A DNA stretch of 64,000 bases from contig NZ_JBDJAC010000004.1 in the NCBI RefSeq assembly GCF_039652615.1, forward strand, positions 1-64,000, given 5' to 3'. The notes under the pieces are model-generated. The model saw nothing but the letters and a program-made list of their open reading frames with translations. It made no database searches and was not told the origin of the DNA. Below, piece after piece: positions 48,790 to 56,736 of this stretch. The position numbers were made by a program, and so were the translations under genes. Each line of letters opens with the position of its first letter. Position 1 is the stretch's first letter. The DNA is from Fulvimarina sp039652615 (lineage in GTDB: Bacteria > Pseudomonadota > Alphaproteobacteria > Rhizobiales > Rhizobiaceae).

Positions 48790-50082
48790 TCAGTTGGGCA
48801 TGTTGCTTTGATGAACAAGCGGGGACGCTTGAAGCATATTGTCTCGCACCCCGTCGATTCTAGCGGCAATCAGCGATCCGGGAAGACCGCCGTCTATGCG
48901 ACAAAGGGTGAAATCCTCGGCGCGGCCGATGCCCTCGCGCTCGATCAGGATCGAGTGTTGCGTGCCGATTTGCCGCGTCAGATGGTTCGCGAACGCATCT
49001 TCGCCGGCGGAGCGGAGGCGGGCGGCGCGCTCCTTGACGATCGTCTTCGGCAGCTGCGGCATACGCGCGGCGGGCGTTCCCTCGCGCGGCGAAAACGGAA
49101 AGACGTGCAGGAAGGTGAGGCCGCATTCTTCCACAAGCTTCAGCGTGTTCTCGAACATCGCCTCGGTCTCGGTGGGAAAGCCTGCGATGAGATCGGCACC
49201 GAAGACGATTTCGGGGCGCTTCTTTCGCATCTCGGTACAGAACGCGATCGAATCGGCCCTCAGATGGCGGCGCTTCATGCGCTTCAGGATCATGTCGTCG
49301 CCGGCCTGAAGCGAGAGATGCAGATGGGGCATGACGCGGGGATCTGAGGCGATCGCCTCGATCAGCGCTTCGTCTGCCTCCACGCTGTCGATCGAAGAGA
49401 GGCGCAGGCGCGGCAGGTCCGGTACATTCTTCAAGATCGACTGGATGAGCTTGCCGAGCTTCGGTGCTCCGGGCAGGTCCGCGCCCCAGCTCGTCATGTC
49501 GACGCCGGACAGCACCACCTCGTTATAGCCGGAGCCGACCAGCCGCTTTACCTGTTCCACCACAGCGCCCATGGGCACGGAGCGGGAATTGCCCCGGCCA
49601 TAGGGGATGATGCAGAAGGTGCATCGATGGTCGCAGCCGTTCTGGATCTGGACGATCGCGCGCGCGCGCCCCTCGATCGCATCGACCATATGGCCGGCGG
49701 TCTCGGTCACGCTCATGATGTCGTTGACCTTGACCTTTTCCTCCGCCGCGACGCCGAAATCGGGCAGGGCTGCGTAGCTTTCAGCCTTCAGCTTCTCGTC
49801 ATTTCCGATGACCGCATCGACTTCGATCATCTCGGCGAAGCGTGCGGGTTCCGTCTGGGCCGCGCATCCGGTGACGACGATGCGCGCATCGGGGTTTTCA
49901 CGCCTTGCCTTGCGAATCTGCTGGCGGGCCTGACGCACCGCCTCGGCGGTGACGGCGCAGGTGTTGAAGACGATGGCCGGCCGCTCGCCCGCGCCGAGTC
50001 CCGCAGCGCTTGCCTCGCGCTTCATCACCTCTGCCTCGTAGGTGTTGAGGCGGCAGCCGAAGGAGACGACATCGACACCCAT
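48790..50082 (-). CDS. mtaB: tRNA t(6)A37 methylthiotransferase MtaB
   Basis: Radical-SAM enzyme that adds a methylthio group to N6-threonylcarbamoyl-A37 of tRNAs. It has 430 residues from the start at 50082 (MGVDVVSFGCRLNTYEAEVM), which shares a TGATG with dapF. The N-terminal cluster uses Cys in FGCRLN, NTCAVT and TGCAAQ. The radical-SAM motif CDHRCTFC is at about 157-164, followed by RGNSRSVPM. The C-terminal TRAM-like region starts around 375. The MtaB/MiaB-like subclass is supported by the CRLNTYE start. Middle gene of dapF-mtaB-ftsY. Confidence 0.93.
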   Translation of the reverse strand: MGVDVVSFGCRLNTYEAEVMKREASAAGLGAGERPAIVFNTCAVTAEAVRQARQQIRKARRENPDARIVVTGCAAQTEPARFAEMIEVDAVIGNDEKLKAESYAALPDFGVAAEEKVKVNDIMSVTETAGHMVDAIEGRARAIVQIQNGCDHRCTFCIIPYGRGNSRSVPMGAVVEQVKRLVGSGYNEVVLSGVDMTSWGADLPGAPKLGKLIQSILKNVPDLPRLRLSSIDSVEADEALIEAIASDPRVMPHLHLSLQAGDDMILKRMKRRHLRADSIAFCTEMRKKRPEIVFGADLIAGFPTETEAMFENTLKLVEECGLTFLHVFPFSPREGTPAARMPQLPKTIVKERAARLRSAGEDAFANHLTRQIGTQHSILIEREGIGRAEDFTLCRIDGGLPGSLIAARIDGVRDNMLQASPLVHQSNMPN

Positions 50083-50999
50083 CACGCCGCCGGCTCCGCT
50101 TCTGCCTCGCCATCGCGCACGAAGTCGCCCATCGCCGGATCGAGCCGGCCGGACCACATCCACGTCGCAGGGCCCGTCATCATCACCTTGTCGTCTTCGC
50201 GCCATTCGATGAGGAGATCGCCGCCGGGAACAGTGACGGTCACGGTGCGACCCGTGCGGCCGGTGCGGGCTGCGGAAACCGCTGCCGCGCACGCCGCCGA
50301 ACCGCAAGCGAGGGTGAGCCCCACGCCGCGCTCCCAGGTGCGCAGGATCAGCGCATCGGGTGCCGTGACATGGGCGATCGAAATATTCGCGCGCTCGGGA
50401 AAGATCGGATGATGTTCGAGTATCGGTCCGAACCGCTCCAGGTCATGGGCCCAGACATCGTTCTTCACCCAGAAGATCGCATGGGGATTGCCCATGGACG
50501 CGACCGACGGCGAGTGGAGAACCGGCGCGTCGATAGGCCCGATCTGCAATTCGATGGCGCGGGTATCGCGGAATTCCTCGGCGAGCGGGATCTCCTGCCA
50601 GCCGAAACGGGGCTTGCCCATGTCGACGGTGATCAGGCCGTCCTCGCCTTCATGGGCGGTCAGGATGCCGGCGCGGGTCTCGAAGGTGAAGTCGCGCTGT
50701 CCGCTCTCGCTGCCGAGCGCCTGGACGACGCATCGCGTGCCGTTACCGCAGGCCTCCGCCTCCGATCCGTCGCGGTTGATGATGCGGATGAGGGCGTCCG
50801 TCCCGTCGAGGCGTGGGTCGTGGATGGCCATGATCTGGTCGAAGCGCGTCGCTTCGTGGCGCGCGAGGGCGCGCGCGGCTTCCGCCGAAATCCGCGCTTT
50901 CGAGCCGCGCATATCGGCGACGACGATCTCGTTTCCGAGACCGTTCATGCGCGCGAACGGCACGCTCATCCGGGTATTCTGGTCGCTCTGTCCACTCAT
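50082..50999 (-). CDS. dapF: Diaminopimelate epimerase
   Basis: Converts LL- to meso-diaminopimelate for lysine and peptidoglycan synthesis without cofactor. At 305 residues it has both catalytic Cys: CGNGTRCV (about 89) and TLACGSAACAAA (about 230). MNGLGNEIVVADMRG is the N-terminal motif and PHAIFWV the central one. The start may be internal (MSVPFARMNGL at 50969), which matches relatives slightly better. First gene of dapF-mtaB-ftsY. Confidence 0.95.
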   Translation of the reverse strand: MSGQSDQNTRMSVPFARMNGLGNEIVVADMRGSKARISAEAARALARHEATRFDQIMAIHDPRLDGTDALIRIINRDGSEAEACGNGTRCVVQALGSESGQRDFTFETRAGILTAHEGEDGLITVDMGKPRFGWQEIPLAEEFRDTRAIELQIGPIDAPVLHSPSVASMGNPHAIFWVKNDVWAHDLERFGPILEHHPIFPERANISIAHVTAPDALILRTWERGVGLTLACGSAACAAAVSAARTGRTGRTVTVTVPGGDLLIEWREDDKVMMTGPATWMWSGRLDPAMGDFVRDGEAEAEPAA

Positions 51000-51158
51000 G
51001 GCCGCTATATGGCCGATGATCGTGCCGATTGAAAGACGGTGAAGCGGGCTCGCGAAGAGGGGAAACCGGGAAGACTGCGGCGTCTCTTTCAGTCTCTGAC
51101 AGCCGATGGGCGTCGACCTGTCGGCCGGCGCCCAATTGGCTCGATCGGTCGAGTCCGG

Positions 51159-51476
51159 TCAGTTGCCGGAAGAGGATGCGCCGCCACCGCCGCCTGAACT
51201 CTCACCGCCGCCGCCGGTTTCGCCGCCGCCGCCGCCCGCATCGATGTTCACGTCCGGCGCTTCGATGCTGACGTCGCCGCCACCGCCGCCGCCCGACGCG
51301 CCGCCGAAGAGACCGCCGCCGAAGGCGAAGAAGGCGCCGATCAGGATCACGACGAGCAGGACGCCCGCGATCAGCCAACCGCTGCCTCCGCCGCCACCGC
51401 CACCGCCTGACCCGCGATCATTGTTCACGATTACGGTGCGGTCTCGTGGCTCGTTCGACGGATTGGTGTTGCTCAT
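51159..51476 (-). CDS. Small Gly-rich single-pass membrane protein
   Basis: A 105-residue protein from the start at 51476 (MSNTNPSNEPRDRTVIVNND). A run of eight Gly (about 26-34) leads into one transmembrane segment (about 36-56, SGWLIAGVLLVVILIGAFFA), followed by Gly-rich repeats with short acidic strands (DVSIEAPDVNIDA) and a Gly/Ser tail. GTCGTCCCTATG-like spacing gives only a modest ribosome site. Low complexity makes homology hard to judge; similar Gly-rich anchored proteins exist in rhizobia. The long antisense GC3 signal fits a real gene only moderately. Confidence 0.65.
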   Translation of the reverse strand: MSNTNPSNEPRDRTVIVNNDRGSGGGGGGGGSGWLIAGVLLVVILIGAFFAFGGGLFGGASGGGGGGDVSIEAPDVNIDAGGGGGETGGGGESSGGGGGASSSGN

Positions 51477-51730
51477 AGGGACGACCTTCGCTGAGTTGTT
51501 TGATTCAGGACTCTCAAACGCCGGTTGACCAAGCCAGTTCCAAAGCCGCCCAAGCTTACGGTTAGCGGGTGGTGATTGTCTGTTTTGATGGCTGTTTTTG
51601 TCACTTTGCCGTGCAAGGGGTCTTCGCACGCGCACAATCCTGATAAGGCGTCGAACACGAGCGCCGGCCCTGTTTTTTCAAACCGCTGTCCGCCGTCCGA
51701 GACGCCAATCAAAGAAACGCGACGCGACGC

Positions 51731-52963
51731 ATGACCGATCTCTTTCAATTTCTCGCCCGCAATGCCCGCTGGATCGCCGGCGGCTTTCTCCTGTGCTTCT
51801 TTTCCTCCTTCGGGCAGACCTTCTTCATCGCGCTGTCGAATGCGGAAATCCGTCAGGCCTTCGACCTCAGCCACGGCGATTTCGGCGTTCTCTACATGGT
51901 CGCGACCCTTGGAAGCGCGGCGACACTGCCCTTTCTCGGCGGTCTGCTCGATCGATATTCGATCATGTCGGTTTCGATCGGCGTCATGGTGATGCTGGCG
52001 CTCGCCTGTCTTGCCCTGTCTTTCGCCGGATCGATCGTGATGCTCGTCCTCGCGCTTTATCTCCTGCGCTTGTTCGGTCAGGGCATGATGACCGAAATCT
52101 CACACACCGCTATCGGCAAGTGGTTCGTGGCGAGCCGGGGACGGGCAATCGCGGTCTCGACGCTCGGTCTCCACTTCGGAACAGCGCTGTTTCCCTTCGG
52201 CTTCGTCGCGGCCTCCGGCGCCTTCGGCTGGCGCGGCGCCTGGGTCGTGGGGGCGGGGGTGGTTCTCGTCCTGTCCCTTCCGGTGATCGCAGCCCTTGTC
52301 CGGCGCGAGCGCGATCCGGTTGCGAGCGAGCCGCCGAGCACCGACAAGACGCCGGTTCGCGACTGGTCGCGCCGGGAAGTGCTGGGCGATCCTCGCTTCT
52401 ATGTGGCGCTTCTCGGCGTCCTCGCGCCGCCCTTCATCGGCACGACGATCTTTTTCCATCAGGTCTATCTTACCGAGCTGAAAGGCTGGCCGCTCGAAAC
52501 CTATGCGCTCGGTTTCACGGTCATGAGTGTGACGACGGTCATCGTGACGCTCATCACCGGCTCACTGATCGACCGGTTCACCTCGGTGCGGCTCCTGCCG
52601 AGTTTTCTTCTGCCGCTTGCGGGCGCCTGTTTCCTCGCCGCCTTCGGCCACGGCATCTGGACGATCTTTGCCTTCATGGCGCTTCTCGGCTTCAGCACCG
52701 GTCTGTCGTCGACCCTGCTTGGCTCGCTCTGGCCGGAGCTCTACGGGGCGGCCCATCTGGGCGCGATCCGCTCGATCGTCCTGTCGGCTGCCGTTCTCGC
52801 AACCGCCGTCGGGCCGGGCATCACCGGATTCCTCATCGATTACGGGGTCTCCTACGAGGCACAGCTCGCGGTCATGGGGCTCTACAGTCTGATTGCCGCC
52901 GTCGCCATGTTCGGCCTCTCGCGCCGGATCGCCGCCGGCCAGCCAAGTTACGCGCATCACTGA
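51731..52963 (+). CDS. MFS transporter
   Basis: A 410-residue inner-membrane protein with about 12 transmembrane segments of the major facilitator fold. The first half has FFIALSNAEIRQAFDLSHGD, LGGLLDRYSIMSVSIGVMV (loop 2-3 motif) and TAIGKWFVASRGRAIAVSTL; the second half has LITGSLIDRFTSVRLLPSF. This resembles oxalate/formate and monocarboxylate carriers, but the substrate cannot be assigned. It is a single gene, convergent with the phosphatase gene 39 bases away. Confidence 0.85.
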   Translation: MTDLFQFLARNARWIAGGFLLCFFSSFGQTFFIALSNAEIRQAFDLSHGDFGVLYMVATLGSAATLPFLGGLLDRYSIMSVSIGVMVMLALACLALSFAGSIVMLVLALYLLRLFGQGMMTEISHTAIGKWFVASRGRAIAVSTLGLHFGTALFPFGFVAASGAFGWRGAWVVGAGVVLVLSLPVIAALVRRERDPVASEPPSTDKTPVRDWSRREVLGDPRFYVALLGVLAPPFIGTTIFFHQVYLTELKGWPLETYALGFTVMSVTTVIVTLITGSLIDRFTSVRLLPSFLLPLAGACFLAAFGHGIWTIFAFMALLGFSTGLSSTLLGSLWPELYGAAHLGAIRSIVLSAAVLATAVGPGITGFLIDYGVSYEAQLAVMGLYSLIAAVAMFGLSRRIAAGQPSYAHH

Positions 52964-53002
52964 AGAGCATGCCGGTCCTGCGGTGGCGAGGCTCCGCCGG
53001 TT

Positions 53003-54091
53003 TCACTTCTCCCAATCGGTTCCGATCGCGTCGCGAGCGATCTCGTTGGATTGGTCCTTAATCTCCTCGGCTTCTTCATGGTCGTCCTCGGTCGCCTTCT
53101 CGGGATCTTCCACTGCCGATGGCACGTCAGTCAGGGCGAGGCTGAAGAAGATCGGAAAATGGTCCGACTTGATGTGCTCGCAGCGATGAATGCTGACGAG
53201 GGAGAAGTGCTCATCGTGAAACAGGTGGTCGAGCGGCCAGCGCAGCACGGGATAGCGTGCGTCGAACGTGTTGTAGAAGCCGCGTCCGACGCGCGGATCA
53301 AGAAGCTGGGAGAGGCGCTGGAACAGGCGCGTCGTATGCGACCAGGCGACATCGTTGAGATCGCCGAACACGATCGACGGCATTCCGTCGTCCTTGGCGA
53401 GCTTTGCAACGCGGATCAACTCGGCGTCGCGGCCCGATGAGTCGGCGTTCGGAACCGGCGGTTCTGGATGGACGCAATAGATGCGGGTGATCTCGTTGTT
53501 CTTCAGCCGCACATCGCAGACGAAGCAGGGCACCTTGTCCATGGTCAGGAATTTCACGTCGACCTTCACGAGTTCGAGGCGTGAATAGAGAATCATTCCG
53601 TAGGAATTGTCGTAGGGACGCGAGACGACATAGGGATAGCTCTCCTTGAGTGGCGAAAGTCCCTCGTCCCAGCCATCGTCGGCTTCCATGAAAAGCGCGA
53701 TGTCGGCGTCCTCGTCATGGGTCATGTCGAGGCAGCGCTGATAGTCCCGGTTCGACATCTTCACATTGCAGGAGAGAACCGAAACCACATTGTCGCCGTG
53801 CGGATCGCCGTCATAGACATGGCTTTGCGCGCTGCGGATGGGCGTGAACTGACCGATCGCATAGCCATGAATGCCGAGCACGAGGATGAAGGTGATCAGC
53901 AGGGGATAGAGCCAGGCCGGGTCGGTCACGAAGACCGGCGTTGCCAAAAGGCACACGAGCGCGATCGCCGACATCTGCAATCGCGGAAACTCGCACATGC
54001 GCACCACGCCGTGGGAAATCCGCGTGAAAGGAATGAGCGCCGCCAGGCCGAGAATGACGGCTAGGACGGTCAGTATGATCAAGGCTGTCAA
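53003..54091 (-). CDS. Membrane-anchored endonuclease/exonuclease/phosphatase family protein
   Basis: A 362-residue protein with three N-terminal transmembrane segments (about 1-20, 42-60 and 62-85) and a periplasmic EEP catalytic domain (about 105-320). Catalytic motifs are LSCNVKMSNRD, the Glu in ALFMEADDGW, the Asp-Asn pair in IVFGDLNDVAWS and the terminal His in IKSDHFPIFFSL. A very acidic 40-residue tail follows. Relatives act on nucleic acids, phosphoinositides or sphingomyelin; the substrate is unknown here. Confidence 0.85.
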   Translation of the reverse strand: MTALIILTVLAVILGLAALIPFTRISHGVVRMCEFPRLQMSAIALVCLLATPVFVTDPAWLYPLLITFILVLGIHGYAIGQFTPIRSAQSHVYDGDPHGDNVVSVLSCNVKMSNRDYQRCLDMTHDEDADIALFMEADDGWDEGLSPLKESYPYVVSRPYDNSYGMILYSRLELVKVDVKFLTMDKVPCFVCDVRLKNNEITRIYCVHPEPPVPNADSSGRDAELIRVAKLAKDDGMPSIVFGDLNDVAWSHTTRLFQRLSQLLDPRVGRGFYNTFDARYPVLRWPLDHLFHDEHFSLVSIHRCEHIKSDHFPIFFSLALTDVPSAVEDPEKATEDDHEEAEEIKDQSNEIARDAIGTDWEK

Positions 54092-54472
54092 ATTCGTCTC
54101 GCTTGTCGTCGACGTTCGGGACCCTTCGTTTCGAGACAGCTAGAACCAAAAGGCGGAACGTAAACTTGCAGGCCGACGCGAGAGCGTTCGCCGGCTCGTC
54201 AGCGGCCTGCTTTCCGGCCGCGCGGTTGACTTTGCGCCGGAAGCCGTGCTTTAGGCAGCCTTGATCTCACGCGTTCATCGTCGTCTTCAGATCCGCCGAC
54301 CGGGCTCCTTTCACTGAAAAAGCCGCCCGGAGGTCACCATCCGCCAGCGAGTTTCGCCCGCGGATGGCGTTTTGCTATGGGCATGGTCCATCGCATTCGG
54401 ATTTGCGAGACGGGGGCGGACGCGCCACCTTGTCGGGTGGGATGTTTCCTCCGACCAGGAACAGGTGAATAG
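54092..54472. other. Intergenic region upstream of ffh
   Basis: About 380 bases without a credible gene, between the divergent phosphatase gene and ffh. It includes a strong hairpin at 54337-54367 (CCATCCGC with GCGGATGG) followed by CGTTTT. The last 30 bases hold the ffh ribosome site (AGGAACAGG). Confidence 0.55.
54337..54373 (+). terminator. Terminator-like hairpin in the ffh leader
   Basis: An 8-bp stem with a 15-base loop followed by CGTTTT, 100 bases before ffh. The T tract is short. It may be a leader attenuator or the end of an unrecognised short transcript. Confidence 0.4.
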
Positions 54473-56053
54473 ATGTTCGATAGTCTTCAGGACCGCCTTG
54501 GGTCCATTCTGAACGGTCTGACCGGCCGCGGCGCGCTCTCCGAAAAGGATGTGAGCGCGGCCCTGCGGGAGGTCCGTCGTGCGCTGCTCGAAGCCGATGT
54601 CGCGCTGGAAGTGGTGCGCGAATTCACCGAGCGGGTGCGGGCGAAAGCCGTCGGCGCAGAAGTGCTGAAGTCGATCAAGCCCGGCCAGATGGTCGTCAAG
54701 ATCGTCCATGACGAGCTGATCGAGACGCTGGGCTCCGAAGGCGTCACCATCGATCTCAACGCGCCCGCACCGGTCACCATCATGATGGTCGGTCTGCAGG
54801 GTTCGGGTAAGACGACGACCACCGGCAAGATCGCCAAGCGCCTGAAGGAAAAGCAGCGCAAAAAGGTGCTGATGGCCTCGCTCGATACGCGCCGTCCGGC
54901 CGCGCAGGAGCAGCTGAAGGTTCTTGGCGAGCAGACGCAGGTTGATACGCTGCCGATCATCGCGGGGCAGGGGCCGGTCGAGATCGCCGTGCGCGCCGAA
55001 CAGGCCGCCCGTCTCGGCGGCTATGACGTCGTTATCCTCGACACCGCCGGCCGTACGCATATCGACGAGCCGCTGATGGTCGAGATGGCCAACATAAAGG
55101 CCAAGACCAAGCCTCACGAAATCCTGCTGGTCGCCGATAGTCTTACCGGTCAGGACGCGGTGAATCTCGCCCGCTCCTTCGATGAGCGCGTTGGCGTCAC
55201 CGGCATCGTGCTCACCCGCGTCGACGGCGACGGGCGCGGCGGTGCGGCGCTGTCCATGCGCGCGGTCACCGGCAAACCGATCAAGCTCATCGGCGTCGGC
55301 GAAAAGATGGATGCGCTGGAGGATTTCCATCCCTCGCGCATCGCCGACCGTATTCTCGGCATGGGCGACATCGTCAGCCTCGTCGAGAAGGCGGCGGAGA
55401 ACATCGACGCGGAAAAAGCCGCGGCGATGGCCAAGAAGATGCAGTCCGGCAAATTCGATCTGAACGATCTTGCCGATCAGATTCGCCAGATGCAGACCAT
55501 GGGCGGAATGGGCGGCATGATGGGCCTGATGCCCGGCATGGGCAAGATGAAGGACCAGATGGCTTCGGCCGGTCTCGACGACAAGATGCTCAAGCGCCAG
55601 CTCGCCATCATCGGCTCGATGACGCCGAAGGAGCGCGCCCAGCCCGACCTGCTCAAGCACAGCCGCAAGAAGCGCATCGCGGCCGGCTCCGGCACCAATT
55701 CCGCCGAGATCAACAAACTTCTGAAAATGCACCGCCAGATGGCCGACATGATGAAAACCATGGGCAAGAAGGGCAAAGGCGGCATGATGAAGCAGATGAT
55801 GGGTGGCCTTGCCGGCAAGATGGGCATGGGCGGCCTTGGAGGCGGAATACCGGGCGGCATGGGCGGCATGCCCGATCTTTCCAAAATGGACCCCAAGCAG
55901 CTCGAGCAGATGGCGAAGGCCATGCAGCAGGGCGGCGGCGCCGGCATGCCCAACATGCCCCCCGGCATTGGCGGCCCGGGTGGCCTGCCCGGGTTGCCCG
56001 GGTCCGGCGGTGGTGTGCCGGGTCTGCCCGGACTTCCGGGAAAGAAGAAATAG
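54473..56053 (+). CDS. ffh: Signal recognition particle protein Ffh
   Basis: GTPase that binds signal sequences and 4.5S RNA and delivers ribosomes to FtsY. It has 526 residues: the N domain (1-90), the G domain with GLQGSGKTTTTGKIA (about 106-120), DTRRPAAQEQL, DTAGRTHID and LTRVDGDGRGGAALS, and the Met-rich M domain (about 300-440) with the RNA-binding SGTNSAEINKLLK. The C-terminal 90 residues are a Gly/Pro/Met-rich tail, common in alphaproteobacterial Ffh. It is followed by rpsP after 87 bases. Confidence 0.97.
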   Translation: MFDSLQDRLGSILNGLTGRGALSEKDVSAALREVRRALLEADVALEVVREFTERVRAKAVGAEVLKSIKPGQMVVKIVHDELIETLGSEGVTIDLNAPAPVTIMMVGLQGSGKTTTTGKIAKRLKEKQRKKVLMASLDTRRPAAQEQLKVLGEQTQVDTLPIIAGQGPVEIAVRAEQAARLGGYDVVILDTAGRTHIDEPLMVEMANIKAKTKPHEILLVADSLTGQDAVNLARSFDERVGVTGIVLTRVDGDGRGGAALSMRAVTGKPIKLIGVGEKMDALEDFHPSRIADRILGMGDIVSLVEKAAENIDAEKAAAMAKKMQSGKFDLNDLADQIRQMQTMGGMGGMMGLMPGMGKMKDQMASAGLDDKMLKRQLAIIGSMTPKERAQPDLLKHSRKKRIAAGSGTNSAEINKLLKMHRQMADMMKTMGKKGKGGMMKQMMGGLAGKMGMGGLGGGIPGGMGGMPDLSKMDPKQLEQMAKAMQQGGGAGMPNMPPGIGGPGGLPGLPGSGGGVPGLPGLPGKKK

Positions 56054-56140
56054 CTGGCAGCCCGCCGGCTCGAATTGACCACAAAACCAAAAGAACGGCA
56101 GCCGCTCCGAGCGATCTGCCCTCGCAAGAAGGAATAGAAA

Positions 56141-56554
56141 ATGCCTGTTAAACTTCGCCTCGCCCGTGCCGGCTCGAAGAAGCGTCCTTACTACCACATC
56201 GTCGCCGCAGACACGCGCACCCCGCGCGATGGTCGCTTCATCGAGCAGCTCGGTTCCTGGAACCCGATGCTGCCGAAGGACGGTCAGCGCGTGACGCTCA
56301 ACGAAGAGCGCATCAACTACTGGCTCGGTGAGGGCGCACAGCCGACCGACCGCGTTCTGCGCTTCCTCGATCAGGCTGGCATCGCCAACCGTCCCGAGCG
56401 CAAGAACCCGAAGAAGGCCGAGCCGGGCAAGAAGGCTCAGGAGCGCGTAGCAGAGCGCAAGCAGCGCGAGGAAGACGCCAGGGAAGCTGCGGAAAAGGCC
56501 AAGGCCGACGCAGAGAGCGCACCGGCTGGCGAAGAAACCGCTTCGGCCGAGTAA
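56141..56554 (+). CDS. rpsP: 30S ribosomal protein S16
   Basis: Ribosomal protein of the small subunit, 137 residues. The S16 core is residues 1-80 (VKLRLARAGSKKRPYYHIVA, RDGRFIEQLGSWNPM). The remaining 55 residues form a Lys/Glu/Ala-rich tail, usual in rhizobia. In most relatives rimM, trmD and rplS follow; here a strong terminator ends the unit and an efflux operon runs the other way. Confidence 0.96.
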   Translation: MPVKLRLARAGSKKRPYYHIVAADTRTPRDGRFIEQLGSWNPMLPKDGQRVTLNEERINYWLGEGAQPTDRVLRFLDQAGIANRPERKNPKKAEPGKKAQERVAERKQREEDAREAAEKAKADAESAPAGEETASAE

Positions 56555-56580
56555 TTCCAGGCTTCTTTGGAAGCTTCAAG

Positions 56581-56616
56581 ACGGCGCGAAGGTCGAAAGG
56601 CTTTCGCGCCGTTTTT
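56581..56616 (+). terminator. Terminator of ffh-rpsP
   Basis: ACGGCGCGAA (56581-56590) pairs with TTCGCGCCGT (56603-56612), with TTTTC after the stem. It ends the transcript 27 bases past the rpsP stop. Confidence 0.88.
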
Positions 56617-56736
56617 CGTTTGGCGCTGGATCGAGCGTTTTCGAACGGATGGGCTTTCGCGGGTTCTGATCAAACCGCCATGAAGCGGGCCGGCCGAACG
56701 ACGAAACATTCGACCGGCTCGCCTCTTTGAAGGCCG

